NCBI RefSeq assembly: GCF_037975245.1 | Contig: NC_092561.1 | Coordinates: 3,207,001-3,271,000 of the forward strand | Length of the DNA stretch: 64,000 nt | Origin: Apostichopus japonicus | Taxonomy: Eukaryota; Echinodermata; Holothuroidea; Aspidochirotida; Stichopodidae | Direction: 5' to 3' | Shown: positions 37,765 to 49,986 of the stretch, in pieces | Layout: each line of letters begins with the position of its first letter | Position numbering within the stretch: the first letter of the stretch is position 1 | The notes under the pieces: model-generated | Seen by the model: only the letters and a program-made list of their open reading frames with translations | Told to the model about the DNA's origin: nothing | Databases searched by the model: none | Made by a program: the position numbers and the translations under genes

Positions 37765-40700
37765 CAGTACTGATTTCGCTTAACTCCCGTTAAAATTCGT
37801 TAAAAGGAAAATAACCGAATTTCCACGTTTTGTCATCGAAATTCCCCGATTTTTATCGAAATTCCACGAATTTTAACGATTGGTTATTTCGGTCATTTCC
37901 TTCGTGGAATTTTCAACGATACGTTGAAATTCTTTTTTAAACGAAATAGAAGGTCAGTGTGTGGTTACGAGAAACGTCGGAAAACGAGCAACTTCGTTTA
38001 TTAGTATTGATTAGACTTTAGAACAGTCGTTTGAAGGCAGGAATTTTCTCAAGAACATTCCTGTACTTACTGAGTAGTGACACTCAAAGAAACATGTAGT
38101 GAAACTGACGGGGGACGTTTTCTAACTGTGAACCCCAAACACAGTGACATAAGTCTTAACTTCGCCAGGACGTAAGAGAGGTTGCAGTCAAAGCTATGTA
38201 CCACGAGGCACCCTTCCAGATAAATTATGAGTGCTGTTTAACCATTTAAATAACAATGAATGGACATATAAACTTGGTTTACTTGCAGATTACGAAAAAT
38301 AGTTATTTTTTAGAGATGTAAATTTGGTTTTTTATTAGAGTTGGAGTATGAAACTTTGTTTCTGAGCGAAAACATGTAACTTGAAGCAAAATAAAGATGC
38401 CCCGCCCATTCTGCGAGGACGCTTCCATTTTTCGAAAAGGCGTTTTCTCTTTTTATTTTTTCTATTTTGTTTACTTTTAAACATGAAAATTATTTTAAAA
38501 TATGTAAAGAACTTAGTAATGTACTGCAAACTATCTATAAAAACAAAAAAACGATGTTTTAGGCATGAATAATGTGTTTAATATAACTAAAGTAGTAGGC
38601 CAATAGTCATGAGCTCATGATGATAGTGTCGTCAGTTCGTTTTCTCAGTTTATATTTGCGACATATCACCCGTGTACATCGATCAATGGCATGGTGAAAA
38701 CCCCGTGTGAAAATATGTTGACCCCAAAAGACGCAAATGGCCGTTCTAGAAAGTACCGTCATAACATTAACAACACAAGGCCAGTTTGCTCTCTCAGGTC
38801 CGCACGTGTACAGCCATTTTTTCACACATGATATTATGCTGTGCATGCATTGCGGGCGCGATTGCGGCAAACATAAAAGAAAATGAATGAAACTGAAAAA
38901 CTTACGATATTTTTTCACAAATATTGATGCTTAGATAAGTGCTTCCTCACAATCAACGAGCCGCCCTAAAATTCGCTCCGCTTACGGAAAAACTTCTATA
39001 TATATAACAAATGGAAAACCCGAGTTTTTACACACATAATTCCAACTGACATTGGTCACAGAACATAAGTAGGTCATTGACATTCGAACTTGGCAACTTG
39101 CCCAAGTTCATCGCACCATGGGAACGACACAACACATTGAACATGATGTTATATTCTCCCGCCATCTGGACGCCGAGTGTAATATGCAAATTATGAATGG
39201 TACTGCGCAGCGTGGTTAAATCTTAACCTATTGCGACACAAATTTTGGGAAGCTGTTGTTTGAAGTAACTTTTGTATCAAATGTAAGGTACTGTATCATG
39301 TATGTGACCAGGGGCGTAGCGAAGGGTTTTTTGTTGTTGGGGGGGGGGTGTGGAGAATTTGATTTGCCGACGGATCTGGAAGTGGTGACTGAAATGGGGG
39401 AGGGGTCTAAGGGGACACCCCCTCCCCTTTGGAAAATTTTTAGTTTTGAAACGTCCTTAGATGCAATCTGGTGCATATTTTAAGTCAAATTTGACTTGCC
39501 GACGGATCTGGAAGTGGTGACTGAAATGGGGGAGGGGTCTAAGGGGAGGGGGACGGCGGGAAACGGCGTTTAAACGTTTAACCGACCGGCAGGGGATACG
39601 GTGAAACGGTTAGCGAAATATCTGATAGGTCACACCCTTATTTAAACACACACAACAAAACGCCCTTATTCAATGAAAATATACTGAAAACCATATCGCA
39701 AAAACACAAAATCGCTTATAACTCGAAAACGGAAGGAGACATCGACTTTTGTCGGCTGTATAGGGATTTCCTAAACCGAATTTTGATGCGCTCTATCCAC
39801 CTGTGTCATTTATGAGCTTCTCTGACGTAAGCTGCAGTACGTAATTTCTCTGTACCAGTTCCGCGAAATTTATTTACGCAGTAAACATCGTTCATTATGT
39901 TTTCTTTCACAACGAATATTCAAAGTTGTGCTCCACACGCTTCACAGATATTGTTTTATGTCGTTCATTTTTCAATTCTACTTTAAAATTACATTTTCGA
40001 ACGATGCATTGCATGCCTTATCAAGCATTCCTGATTAGTAAAACTAAGGAAGGATATTCAAATATATATTATTTTCATTTGACATGATTTTATGAGTTGT
40101 TCCACTTGAAAAACGATGATAAAACCGAAAAACAAAACATTTACTTCTCATGTGACGCATACCGGGAGACTCATAAAAACTCCCCCTACTCATTAAAATA
40201 AACTTATACATGCCGTCAGGCCAGTTGAAAGCCCTTCCCAGTAATGTTTGATCAGCTCTTCCCAATATACAATACTCAAATAAGCAATGAAAATATATTC
40301 ATTTTCCACAGAAATCTACCCAACGTGGGCCCCAAGACACTGCTTTATTTTCTTAGTAGTCATGGAAACAATTGTTTGCAACTCTCTTGCTGGCCAGGTG
40401 TTTTCAAGTTTTATTAATAGCACGACTTTTGATTGGTTCATTCAAGATAAACTTTCTATCCCTGCTGGATTGTTCTACTTATATATATATGAATGAATAT
40501 TTGGTTTTCAATTAACTAAGTAACAGATAACATCCATTCCATTACGAACAGTAGGGGTAAAATAATGTTTGCTTCTAGAGGCAGCCAGCCATGAAGGTTC
40601 TGCGGTGCTAAACCCCCCACGAAGATAAATACTATGCTAATTTACATAAGGTAGGCGTGAATTTGACAAAGCCAAGTTTATGATTGGACGAAGCCTTTCA

Positions 40701-41527
40701 AAAAAGTTTGGTGGTGGGGATATCCAGGGTAGGGAATGCACATGTAAGCAGCATACTACAGGTGGCCCAGACCCAGGCTGCGACCTTACCAGGGCAGTCC
40801 ATCTGCTTTCGCGGGCAACTTACAGTAACGGGTTAGGGGGGAAATAAGTTTTTTTTTTTTTTTTTTTTTGCGTGCATTGAAGTCGGGGGAGATTTTTTGG
40901 ACGGAATGCGCTCTCAGAAAAGTTTGAAAGTGAGTGCGGTTCTGTAGTAAACGGTACCGTAGTACGTCAAGTAACACAGGAATTTTTTGGAAATAAAGAT
41001 CTCTTTGATATCCAGCTACGACTGTTTCATTGTTGATATTTTTTTCTTGTTTTTTCTGACACTGCGTTCCTTGGTGAGTTAACTTAAACTTATCCTAGTT
41101 TAATACTAGCCTATAACTTAAGAGTCATAGAATGTGCTTGCTACGATCGACCAAGACTAGTTTTTATTATCCTAGCCAAATCATTTTTTAAACACCTAGT
41201 ACAGAACTAACTCCGTCTTATATACAATCACACTTTTGCAACGTTTGTAATATTCCTCGGCAACTTCTGGTAGAGTCTGAAAACGGCTGTAGTTACACTA
41301 AGGATTCAACGCAAGTCACAACCTTGATATGTCTAGAATTGCCTTTGCGGTTTTTGATCGCGATAACTTTCGTGGAAATTTCGTTGAAACTTCGTTGACA
41401 ACCGTGCCCGCAGTAGTCTAAATCTTGTCAACGAAATTAACCGAATTTCAACTTTTTTTATCGATTTTTAACTTTTGTTATCGATCGTTGATTTTTTTTC
41501 AACGGGAGTTAAGCGAAATCAGTACTG
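37765..41527. mobile_element. pogo-like (Tc1/mariner) element, non-autonomous, TA duplication
   Basis: The two ends are inverted repeats of at least 27 bp beginning CAGTACTGATTTCGCTTAAC, flanked by TA at 37763-37764 and 41528-41529. The start CAGT plus TTCGCTTA and the TA target recall the pogo branch. Subterminal zones (37780-37950 and 41340-41500) are full of CGAAATT, TTCGTTGA and ATCGATTTTT motifs. At 3763 bp it is long for a non-autonomous copy, yet no frame resembles a DDE transposase. The largest frame (38607-38918, minus, 103 codons) is unrecognised. Its inside may be captured or nested DNA. Confidence 0.85.
39310..39545. repeat. Truncated GGGGCGTAGC-type repeat with internal duplication
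   Basis: CAGGGGCGTAGCGAAGGG at about 39310 looks like a hAT-type left end, but no matching right end was found. Inside, a stretch of about 55 bp starting GACTTGCCGACGGATCTGGA (first copy reads GATTTGCCG) occurs at about 39360 and again at about 39491. It is nested in the pogo-like element. The frame 39256-39483 (plus) is repeat-derived. Confidence 0.5.
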
Positions 41528-41529
41528 TA

Positions 41530-42634
41530 GTACATTCGAAACAAATTACGAATTTTCTAAAATACTTGAAGGGGCTAAGTGGTTGTCAATAAGGGGCACC
41601 TGGTGGTGGGGAGGAAATACCATAAGTCTTTGACAATATTCTTAATCGACGATCTGCCAGACAATAATTCATGTTGATTAGACAAAAAATGACCTGCAAT
41701 ATCTTTCAGATCCTACATTTCCTGATTAGCTAACTTGCCAGTATTACTGGCAGTGATTATGTACTTTTTTCTTTTTAAAACGTATTAAAGATATTGTTGT
41801 CAAAAGTCATGTTGTACAAGGTTTTAATATTTATTTTTCAACATTTTTATAATTAACTATATTTACTGGATAATGACAATTGAAAGTACAAAAAAAAAAA
41901 CTGAAAAAAAATGGTAAAAGTTGGTAAAAGTTCTAACCTATATGATACAACAAAGCAAAAAAAGTGCCCCAAAACATTGAAAATGAAAGAAGTTTGCAAA
42001 CAGATAAAACAAAATCATTTCACCTTTAAGAAAAATGAGAACAACCTTTAAAAATCCTGTAGAATGTGATACTAGTTTGTGATAAGTCCTATATATGTAC
42101 TCACACAAACATTGAGCATTGTAACAACATTTTATTTCAGTGTTAACGTAAAAAGTGCAGTAATACTTGTTTGTACAATTAAGGCAAATAATGGCTGACT
42201 GTAAGACAATGACCATTGTGGAAAAGTATCTTCAATATTTGTTAGCACATTCCAATAAATGCTCTCCAAGTTATTGTCATAACTTCTCTTTTGATGCATC
42301 AATTCCAAAGCAGTGTATTTATTCAGTCCAAGTTTTCTACAATAGGCTAATTAATGATCTATGCTTCTACCAGTGATTTATGTGTCTCACAATTTTAACT
42401 TACTCACAGTATGTTGATTTTGCAACTGATTTTTTTTGGTTAACATATTGCAAAGAGATTTTATTAAGTTAAGAAAAGCAACTGTGTTCAGAATGACTTG
42501 CCATTTTTCCACAAGTTATGAGATGGGAGAGATTTATCCGTTGCGACTCTTGTCCAGAATAAAAAGGTTTCTGTATTCGCCAAAAATTGAGCAAGCTATA
42601 TAACACAAAAAAGTTTTACCTCCCGATTACATGC
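41530..42634. other. AT-rich intergenic DNA
   Basis: No repeat or element ends were recognised. A plus frame of 69 codons (42167-42376) and a minus frame of 92 codons (41938-42216) lack motifs and exon borders. Confidence 0.45.
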
Positions 42635-42642
42635 ATCTGACA

Positions 42643-44516
42643 CAGGGCCGTCTTAAGAGATCACCGGGCCCTGGACCCGGCAATGGAGCGGGGCCCCTCA
42701 ATCAAGTGAGTTCGAAAAAGTTGCGTGAAAAATTGACATCCTTGACAATCACTCAAGCATAGACATACCTGCATTTACCACCCCTCCCTATGTCGCGCAT
42801 AAAGCATAAAACTTGAGCTGAATAACATACGTGATATATCTAAAAGCTGTTCATACATTATAGAAGAGTAATCTTCCAGTTGCCCTCCATCCCTTCCCTA
42901 ACAATACTGGACTCACCATTTGTAACACCCTTGTGTTGAGTCTTTCAACTGGGGAAACTAACGGAACTTGCGGCATTTCTTGATCGTAAACTGTTGTCAG
43001 TGGCGGCGGAACCGGGGGGGGGGGCTTGGGGGAGCTCAGCCCCCCAATGAAAAATTTGAGGGGGCAAATGCATGATAAGCCCCTCCCCCTATATTTACCA
43101 AGGCTCTGAAACGTGCATCTGCCCATTTTTCAATGCATACTTGTCGATCTGTCCGATGCACACGTATACTATATATATAGGTGTAATAAGTTTAGTAAAT
43201 GCTGGGGGGACCCTCGGCCCGTCCCCTGGCTATAGACCACATTGTCACCCCAACCGCGTCTTCACTCCCCGTGAAAAGTGGAAGCAGTGAGTGTGAGTAC
43301 CGGTAAGCACAAAACAACTTCGTCTTAGGCCAATGACTAATTGCCTCATTTCAGCCAGTTCTCCAACATCCTCTGAAGGATGCCTTCTATTGGTAGAACA
43401 TTTCCCATGGATATATCCTTCAGGGACATTTCCTTCTAATTGGAGATGTATCTTTCGTAGGGTATATCCTTGTAAAGTGCCTTAAGTGTGATAACAAAAA
43501 CACAATATTAGCATTTCACCTGTACTGTATAGGGTACATGCATTCGTGACAGTGCTTGGTTCATAGAAATTTGTTGGCAACTGCACATGGTTTTGGAATT
43601 ACCCATTTGTTGACATTAAGAAATGCTTTCAGTTTTTTCTTATGACATTTATTAAATTATTGCATTTAATTGCAAGTAGTAATTTACTACACTCAAAAAC
43701 GTCTTTGCGAGTACACTACGAGTAATAGCTACTCTCTTAAAACACCATTGAATATACAAATTACAATGCTTTTACAGATTTTTACGTGCAATCTGAGAAA
43801 TTGCAGGCTTGAGACCCATATTTTAGGGCTAGGTATTCGCAGCATAAAACACTCGGGAAGTGCCGTTTCCGGCCATCTGGGGGTTTGAAAAACCCAAAAT
43901 TTTCTTGTACGCTCCGCGCCAACCGATGGTGGCGCTCCACTTAGATAGTCTCCACACATTTGCCCCCCCAATAATTTTCCTTTCCGCCGCGCCTGACTGT
44001 TGTATGATTGGCTGAAAGTCAATCTTTTTTGAGGATGTCACTTTCTATGCACATGAGAGAGAGAGCCTATTAAGTCGCCGTTGCCCCATTCTGTTCCGGA
44101 GATTATTCTTGATTAGTTTTAACCTTGAAAATGAACGTTCCCCATTACAATTTGTAACCATCATGCATAGGACAATTCGGAGGGCAATTTACCGGATATA
44201 TTCTCCTGGGTGAGAATTGCATTGAAAAAATGACTGGTGCTCGGACCGCGGACCCGAGTTGTCTGGTGTTGTAAGCCTTCGGGGCATTGTATATTCCAGG
44301 GTTGCCAACTCAGATTCGAATATTTAATGTCAAACTCTCAAGTGTTTCACCAACTCTCGTCACAAGATGTCAAGTATCGAATTCAATCAGGCATAATGGC
44401 CTATTCAATAAGTTTTCCTCTCAGATTAAGACATGGGGTTACTACGATTGCGGGGCCCCTGACATCGCAGGGCCCTGGGCCAGGGCTCAGTGGGCCCATG
44501 CGTTAGGACGGCCCTG
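42643..44516. mobile_element. hAT-like element, TSD ATCTGACA, host of a nested element
   Basis: Inverted ends CAGGGCCGTCTTAA (left) and CAGGGCCGTCCTAA (right, reverse complement). The 8-bp duplication ATCTGACA is exact at 42635-42642 and 44517-44524. GGGCCCTGG blocks occur near both ends. Without the nested insert and its duplication the element is about 870 bp, too short for a transposase, and none is seen. Confidence 0.92.
42998..43995. mobile_element. Nested hAT-like element, TSD ACTGTTGT
   Basis: The left end is CAGTGGCGGCGGAA; the right end, reverse-complemented, is CAGGCGCGGCGGAA. The 8-bp duplication ACTGTTGT is exact at 42990-42997 and 43996-44003. Its right third carries a core with AGTGCCGTTTCCGGCCATCT and CCAACCGATGGTGGCGCTCC. 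That core is shared with the repeats at 52905, 57480-57720 and 63430-63545. It inserted after the outer element. Confidence 0.92.
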
Positions 44517-44524
44517 ATCTGACA

Positions 44525-45230
44525 TGCTCAGTTTCAACCAATGAACAACGAGCATTGTCAATCAATCAATCCACAAACTACACTGTGGGCTGACTATAGA
44601 TATTACCCTGAAATACTTCCATAGGCTGACAGACACAGGCTACTGCAATTGCTTTAATGCTTAAAGTTGGGTCCAGCACATCTTCAATTAAGCTCTTTGT
44701 TGGTCAAGGGGGACAAACAGGAAATGGTTACAGCTTGTTAAATGGCCTGAACAATTTTAGGGTTGGGGGATTAAGAACCAGAATATAGGAAAAAAGGGAA
44801 TCGCTTTTGAATTAAACTGTGTTGAAGTTAATAGAACCCCTGTTAATATAGTGTAACAGCCCAAACTACCAGAGAATTCCTATTCCAAAATTCAATGTCA
44901 CGAGTTGGCAAAGTCAAGTCTTATAATTTTCAAAAGACACATTATAATCTTTACTTTGATCATAAACTTTACTTTGTAATGCAAGGGTCCTCTTTCAGCA
45001 CATGGCCGTTCTTAAAGGACCATATTGTGCTTGTGACATAGAAACCTTTGCCTTTAAATATAAAATTCTATCTATAGAAATGACACCATTCAAAATAATG
45101 TTACTGGGCATCTGTACTTCTATAAAATGAAGTCCATACTAATGAAAAATGAAAATTGTTCTCGCTCATAAATAATTTGTTTTCCTAAATGTTTCAGTAA
45201 TAAAACAATGCAACTGTCATAACATAAGTA
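44525..45230. other. Unique-looking intergenic DNA
   Basis: I see no gene, array or element ends in this stretch. Confidence 0.45.
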
Positions 45231-45440
45231 TCCCCCCTTCTCCCTTCCCCCCCCCCCTTCACTCCTCTTCTCATAGCTCTCTTCCACCCTTTTTTCTCCA
45301 CACCTTTCTGTCTTTGACCTTCTCTGGTTTATTCCCTACTCCCTTCCCTTAATCCTCTCTTTGTCCCTCCACTGTTTATCTCCTACCTCTCCTCTTCCTC
45401 TGTTGGTTTCTTTCTTTCTTCTCTCCATCCCTTGTTTACT
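45231..45440. repeat. Pyrimidine-rich tract
   Basis: About 200 bp almost free of purines on the plus strand, rich in CCCTTC, CTCTTC and TTTCTTTC, with a C-run near 45248. It is low-complexity DNA; the frame that starts at 45432 is not supported as a gene. Confidence 0.7.
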
Positions 45441-45573
45441 AATTCCCTTACATCTTTCTCTTTGTGTTCACCATGCTCATTAACCTGTCTGTATTCTGTG
45501 CGTGTTTTAGTCCCTTCTGTTACTGTTATCATGGAGGTCTGTTTTTACCTTCATGCTGTTTCTTGTCATTTAG

Positions 45574-45640
45574 CCTTTGAAGAAGATCATGCTAGGATCG
45601 AAACCTCAGGCCAACTTACTTTTACACAATTTTTTTTTGG
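45574..45640 (+). repeat. Possible retroelement tail
   Basis: The phrase TTTGAAGAAGATCATGCTAG followed by GATCGAAACCTCAGGCC resembles a conserved block near the 3' end of several invertebrate retroelements, from memory. It runs into a T-tract. No reverse transcriptase remains nearby. Confidence 0.25.
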
Positions 45641-45659
45641 TGACATTTTAGTGAAACAC

Positions 45660-47296
45660 TACTATTTTTGCTCTTAAGATGTAATGGCTGAATTTATGCA
45701 TTTAGTATGATAGTAAGAATTTGTTTACTCTAGCATGTGGTTAAATTAAGACACACTCAGTTGAGCAGGAGCCAGTAGGAGTCAGCCTAGCTAGAAAGTT
45801 AACCTTAGACAATTACAAAATCATAACATGCTTATAGAGTAGGAAAAATTGGGTTTTCACTCAATTTAGTTACTAATGGAAGATATGCATTCGTAATGTC
45901 TAGCAAATGTGTCATTTTTAGATTCAAGTTTTAAGAATTAAGGTTTTTTTATCATCATTTTTAATTCGTCAATCTTATTCTTCATTGGCACCACAACAGG
46001 AAAATGAAGCATTTTATTCACTAGTGAAATGTTTGCATGGGCACTTGCCTCATGGCCCCTGGGCATGATGGGTGAGACCTGCCCCAGCTGGCCTACTAAA
46101 TGGGGAGGGTCATAAGGAGAGGAGAATTGTTTTCAACAAGCCTGAGGAAAACTAGCTATAGACTCAAAATGTCAAAAAGGTACTATCAATGATTAGATTC
46201 ATGCTGGTAATTGTTAAGGAATAATTCATATTGATAGATTTTGTGTAGATTCGTGAATTATTTGGATCACTTGATGACATTCAGCAGTGGGTTCAGAAAG
46301 TGGAGAGGCCGAATTTGAATCTTCTCACTTAACAAGTACCTACAAGTACCTAAGTGTAGCACAATGCATGCTGTTTTCTATGGATCACACATAAAGCTGC
46401 ACAGAGCATCAGGGGATTAATGTCTGAAAGAGGGGAGGGTTCTGGGGAGAGGGGTGCCCATAGCTTATTTTCCAGATTTAACCATGTGTTTGAAACTGAA
46501 ATTATGCTGTCTGCATAAAATGAATCGGAAAAACAAAACTCTAGTTTTGTGAAAATGCAATTGCCCACCCCTTCTTCCCTTCCCCTGCTCCCTCCCCTGT
46601 TATCCAATTCCCCCCCCCCCCCTCCACCATCACACCTTCCCATATTATAGATGTTTAGTTGGCAAACAAGATAAATGATTAAATGTAAACGTACAGGGTA
46701 ACAATATAATATAGTAACTTTTGTATGGCCAAATGGTTATCAATTGTTATCAATTGTTTTCAGAAAAATGCTGCAACAGACAGAACCAGATTCGTATTAT
46801 ATTTGCTCCTGTGGTGTGGCTAGTTGAAGGCAATAGACTTGATTTACCCCAACTGAAGTTTTCCCTATACTGACCGTGGAGGTAGGGGCCAAGGCCCCAC
46901 AGCTCCTCTCCCCCACACAACTTTGCACACACCACTGGGCTAGTGTGACCACTGTAAATGACTAAAGGAGAACTGAATTCAGTACAATTCAAAAATGGTC
47001 ATGTGCATATGGTCAGTGGCAATGAGGGGTGGGGGAGAGAGGGGGGAGGCACATGGAGGCACTTTTCCCCCTTAAATCTGGCCATCCTCATACCGTTGGT
47101 GACCCAAATACAACTTGAGCTAAAAAAAGCCTTGATGGCTTTCTTTAATTAGATTACTTATGAGATATAAGAAGTGGGACATCAGAAAATGCAACGTTTA
47201 ATTGGCAATATATATCGAGGCACTTTCTTTGGCATTTAATCAATTACATGCTCCCCTCCCTTGCACCCCACCTTGCACACACTTTGCAATGTCTAA
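45660..47296. other. Intergenic DNA with C- and G-rich tracts
   Basis: A C-rich tract with a poly-C core lies at 46565-46640, and a GGGGGAGAGAGGGGGGAGG tract at about 47030-47050. No gene or element ends were recognised. Confidence 0.45.
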
Positions 47297-47357
47297 CCAG
47301 GGAGTTGTTATGGAACTCCCTGGTCTAACCAGGGAGTTGTCCATAACAACTCCCTGG
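47297..47357. repeat. Pair of perfect hairpins, inverted copies of each other
   Basis: 47297-47323 is CCAGGGAGTT, a 7-base loop, then AACTCCCTGG. 47329-47357 is CCAGGGAGTTGT, loop CCATA, then ACAACTCCCTGG. The first equals the reverse complement of the second minus two bases. The half-site matches the hairpins at 24773-24898 apart from C/T changes (CAGGGAGYTGYT). Confidence 0.9.
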
Positions 47358-47956
47358 ACAGAGCATGAATTTTCTCTATGCAGACTCTTTCCAAATGCAT
47401 AAGCTTTATCACTGTGCAAATGGGCTACAGTACATGCTTGTAGTGATACCATATATGCATTCCTCCTCTCTAGTGACTGTTCCCAGTAGCAAGACATATG
47501 ATCCCATCCAGCTCTCACATAGGCCTATGGTCTTCTTGTAATGACTATACACAGTGAATTCATGAGAGTTCAATCTTGCTGTAAGGCATGTTTATAAATG
47601 AAATCTGATACATTCCTTTCGAAGTTGCAAAGAAAACAAGTGCACTATTTCCATGGTTTCTTCCTTATAAGATGGGAGTATACTGTTGTCTACATAATAA
47701 CTACCAAATGGGAAAATTTCCTGTTCATCCTAGAATTGCCTTTCCCATGGATAGTTTGAATGCACCAAGTAACTTCACTGACACAAACTACTTGTAAGGC
47801 CTGTAATGATAAATATTTTCTGTAAGTTAAGTCCAATTATGCATTTTATTGTAAAATAACCTCACAAGGAAAGCAAATTGTCTTTTATTTCTTTGCAATG
47901 TCACACCTTCACATTAATGAAATTTTGAAATAACAATTAAACCCAAATAGGCCAAG

Positions 47957-48762
47957 AGCCTGTCCCATATGATTTCACCCCATTTAGCCCAGAAGGTTTG
48001 ACCCCTTAAAGTTACTTAGACCATCTAGGTCATTCACAAAAAAATTGTCAGCTCAACCCCAGTGGTCGGGTTCGGACCCCAGACCCCCTGAAAAAGACCC
48101 CCGGGCGGGTTAATTTCACCCCATCTAGCCCATGGACCAAACTTTGTCAGAAGGAAGTAGTATGGTTGTACATTACAAAAAAGGCAAAACTGACAAAATT
48201 CGTGGTCGGGAAGGGGTTGTCAGACCCCCCACTAAGTCACCCCCAGTCGGGTTGATTTCACCCCATCTCGCCCATGGACCAAACTTTGGCAAAAGGAAGT
48301 AGCATGGTAGTATGTTACAAAAATGGAAAAACTGACAAACTTGTTGGTCGGGAAGGTGATGTCAGACCCCCACAAAGTTTACCCTGACCCACCCCCCAAA
48401 AGGCGGGCTGATTTCACCCCATCTAGCCCATGGACCAAACTTTGTCAGAAGGAAGTAGTATGGCTGTACATTACAAAAAAGGCAAAACTGACAAAATTCC
48501 TGGTCGGGAAGGGGTTGTCAGACCCCCCACTAAGTCACCCCAGTCGGGTTGATTTCACCCCATCTAGCCCATGGACCAAACTTTGTCAGAAGGAAGTAGT
48601 ATGGCTGTACATTACAAAAAAGGCAAAACTGACAAAATTCCTGGTCGGGAAGGGGTTGTCAGACCCCCCACTAGGTCACCCCCAGTCGGGTTGATTTCAC
48701 CCCATCTAGCCCATGGACCAAACTTTGCAATACCAAACTTTGTCAAAAGGTAGTTGTGGGAC
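47957..48762. repeat. 142-bp tandem array, block 1
   Basis: A leader (GAGCCTGTCCCATATGATTT to the CAGCTCAACCCCAGTGGTCG region) is followed by tandem units of 141-156 bp. The box CATGGACCAAACTTTG recurs at 48131, 48273, 48429, 48570 and 48712. Other boxes are CCAGTCGGGTTGATTTCACC, ATGGTTGTACATTACAAAAA and GGTCGGGAAGGGGTTGTCAG. The array breaks off in mid-unit at about 48762. Frames 48323-48694 and 48571-48753 are translations of the repeat. Confidence 0.92.
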
Positions 48763-49986
48763 CTTCGTCAGCAATACTTGGCAGTCGAATGAGAAGTACA
48801 AAATGTGACACAATGAAAGTATGACGCTAGATAAGTGTAAGTTGCAATGATGGAATTAAAACCAATTAAACCATGACTATACAGGAAGCGGAGAATTTTT
48901 GTTAGATGCAAAGAGAATTTTTTTAGATTCTCTTTAAGAGAATCCTACTCCACACACTTGAACATTGGAACCGAAACAGTACCTCTTACTCATCAATTTT
49001 TAGAGCAAACTTTAGGTAAATTGTTTTTTTTACCCCGCTTGACTATATATGAAAAATGCATCAGTAGGGTCCACGGCCCGCTGAGCCCCTAGCATCATCT
49101 ATATAGACTTAACCTTTTATGAGAGCTTCTGCCGGGTCTCTTGACCCTTATTTGTATACATGCCCTTTCATTTATTTGAAAAGATATAATTAAAATTAGG
49201 CTTAATTGGTATTCCGCCTGGAACAAGGCAGACATTTTGGGGTTATGACAATTACACATGTTATGCTCACCTACAGTAGTTCTAACAATATAGGTTGTAG
49301 AAGACACTTTCAAGGTCTGTATTCCTTTAGAATAATCTCTTTCATGTTTAAGAAGCATAGATGCAACATGGTGCTATTTTTGGCATCAAGGGCTGATTTT
49401 TCCCACTTATTGCTAATCATTTGAATATTGGTAAATGCATTTTGGGAAATGCATCTTGGGAATTCCCCTTCCCCCTCCCCCTTCCCCCACAAAATCAAAC
49501 AAAAGGTACCACAAATGTTGTGATCTGATATTTAACTTTAATCAAAGGCATATTGTTTACTTAAAAATATCCTGGAACACAAAGATTTTGGCATTGGAAA
49601 TTGCCACAGAAGCAATCTAATTTATAAAAAAATTCTCAGGGAGGACCCCCAGTCCCCACGCAAGGGCTTTGCGCCTTTGACACTCAATGTGATAATGACA
49701 TTATGTCGCTAGCATAAGTCAAAACATTTTTTATTTAACCTTGGAAATGTGTTTGCCCCTGCCATGCAAGCTTTCTGCGGATGCCCATGGATATACCACC
49801 CTTTTAGTGAAAGGTTTTGCCTTGTGACAATCAAACATTCTGTTTCCCCCTCCCTTCCCCCTCCCCCATTCACAGCACAGAGAAGCACAGTACAGTACAT
49901 GCCCACATAGCTGGAATCCATCTTTCAATGAGGTAGACACCCAGCTTGTAAACACAGAGAAACATGCTTGGATTGTTTTAGTCTGG
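48763..49986. other. Spacer between the two blocks of the 142-bp array
   Basis: Sequence unrelated to the array. C-rich runs (49465-49490, 49845-49867) are present. The stretch ATTCTCAGGGAGGACCCCCA at about 49632 resembles internal hAT-type repeat wording. No ends or frames are convincing. Confidence 0.45.

Noticed and set aside
38607-38918. 103-codon minus frame as a transposase or gene
   Set aside because: No DDE, HTH or other motif; composition is uneven, and the frame only shows a donor-like GTAAGT just after its ATG.
39310-39545. Complete hAT element
   Set aside because: Only a left-end-like CAGGGGCGTAGC is present; no inverted partner or 8-bp duplication was found.
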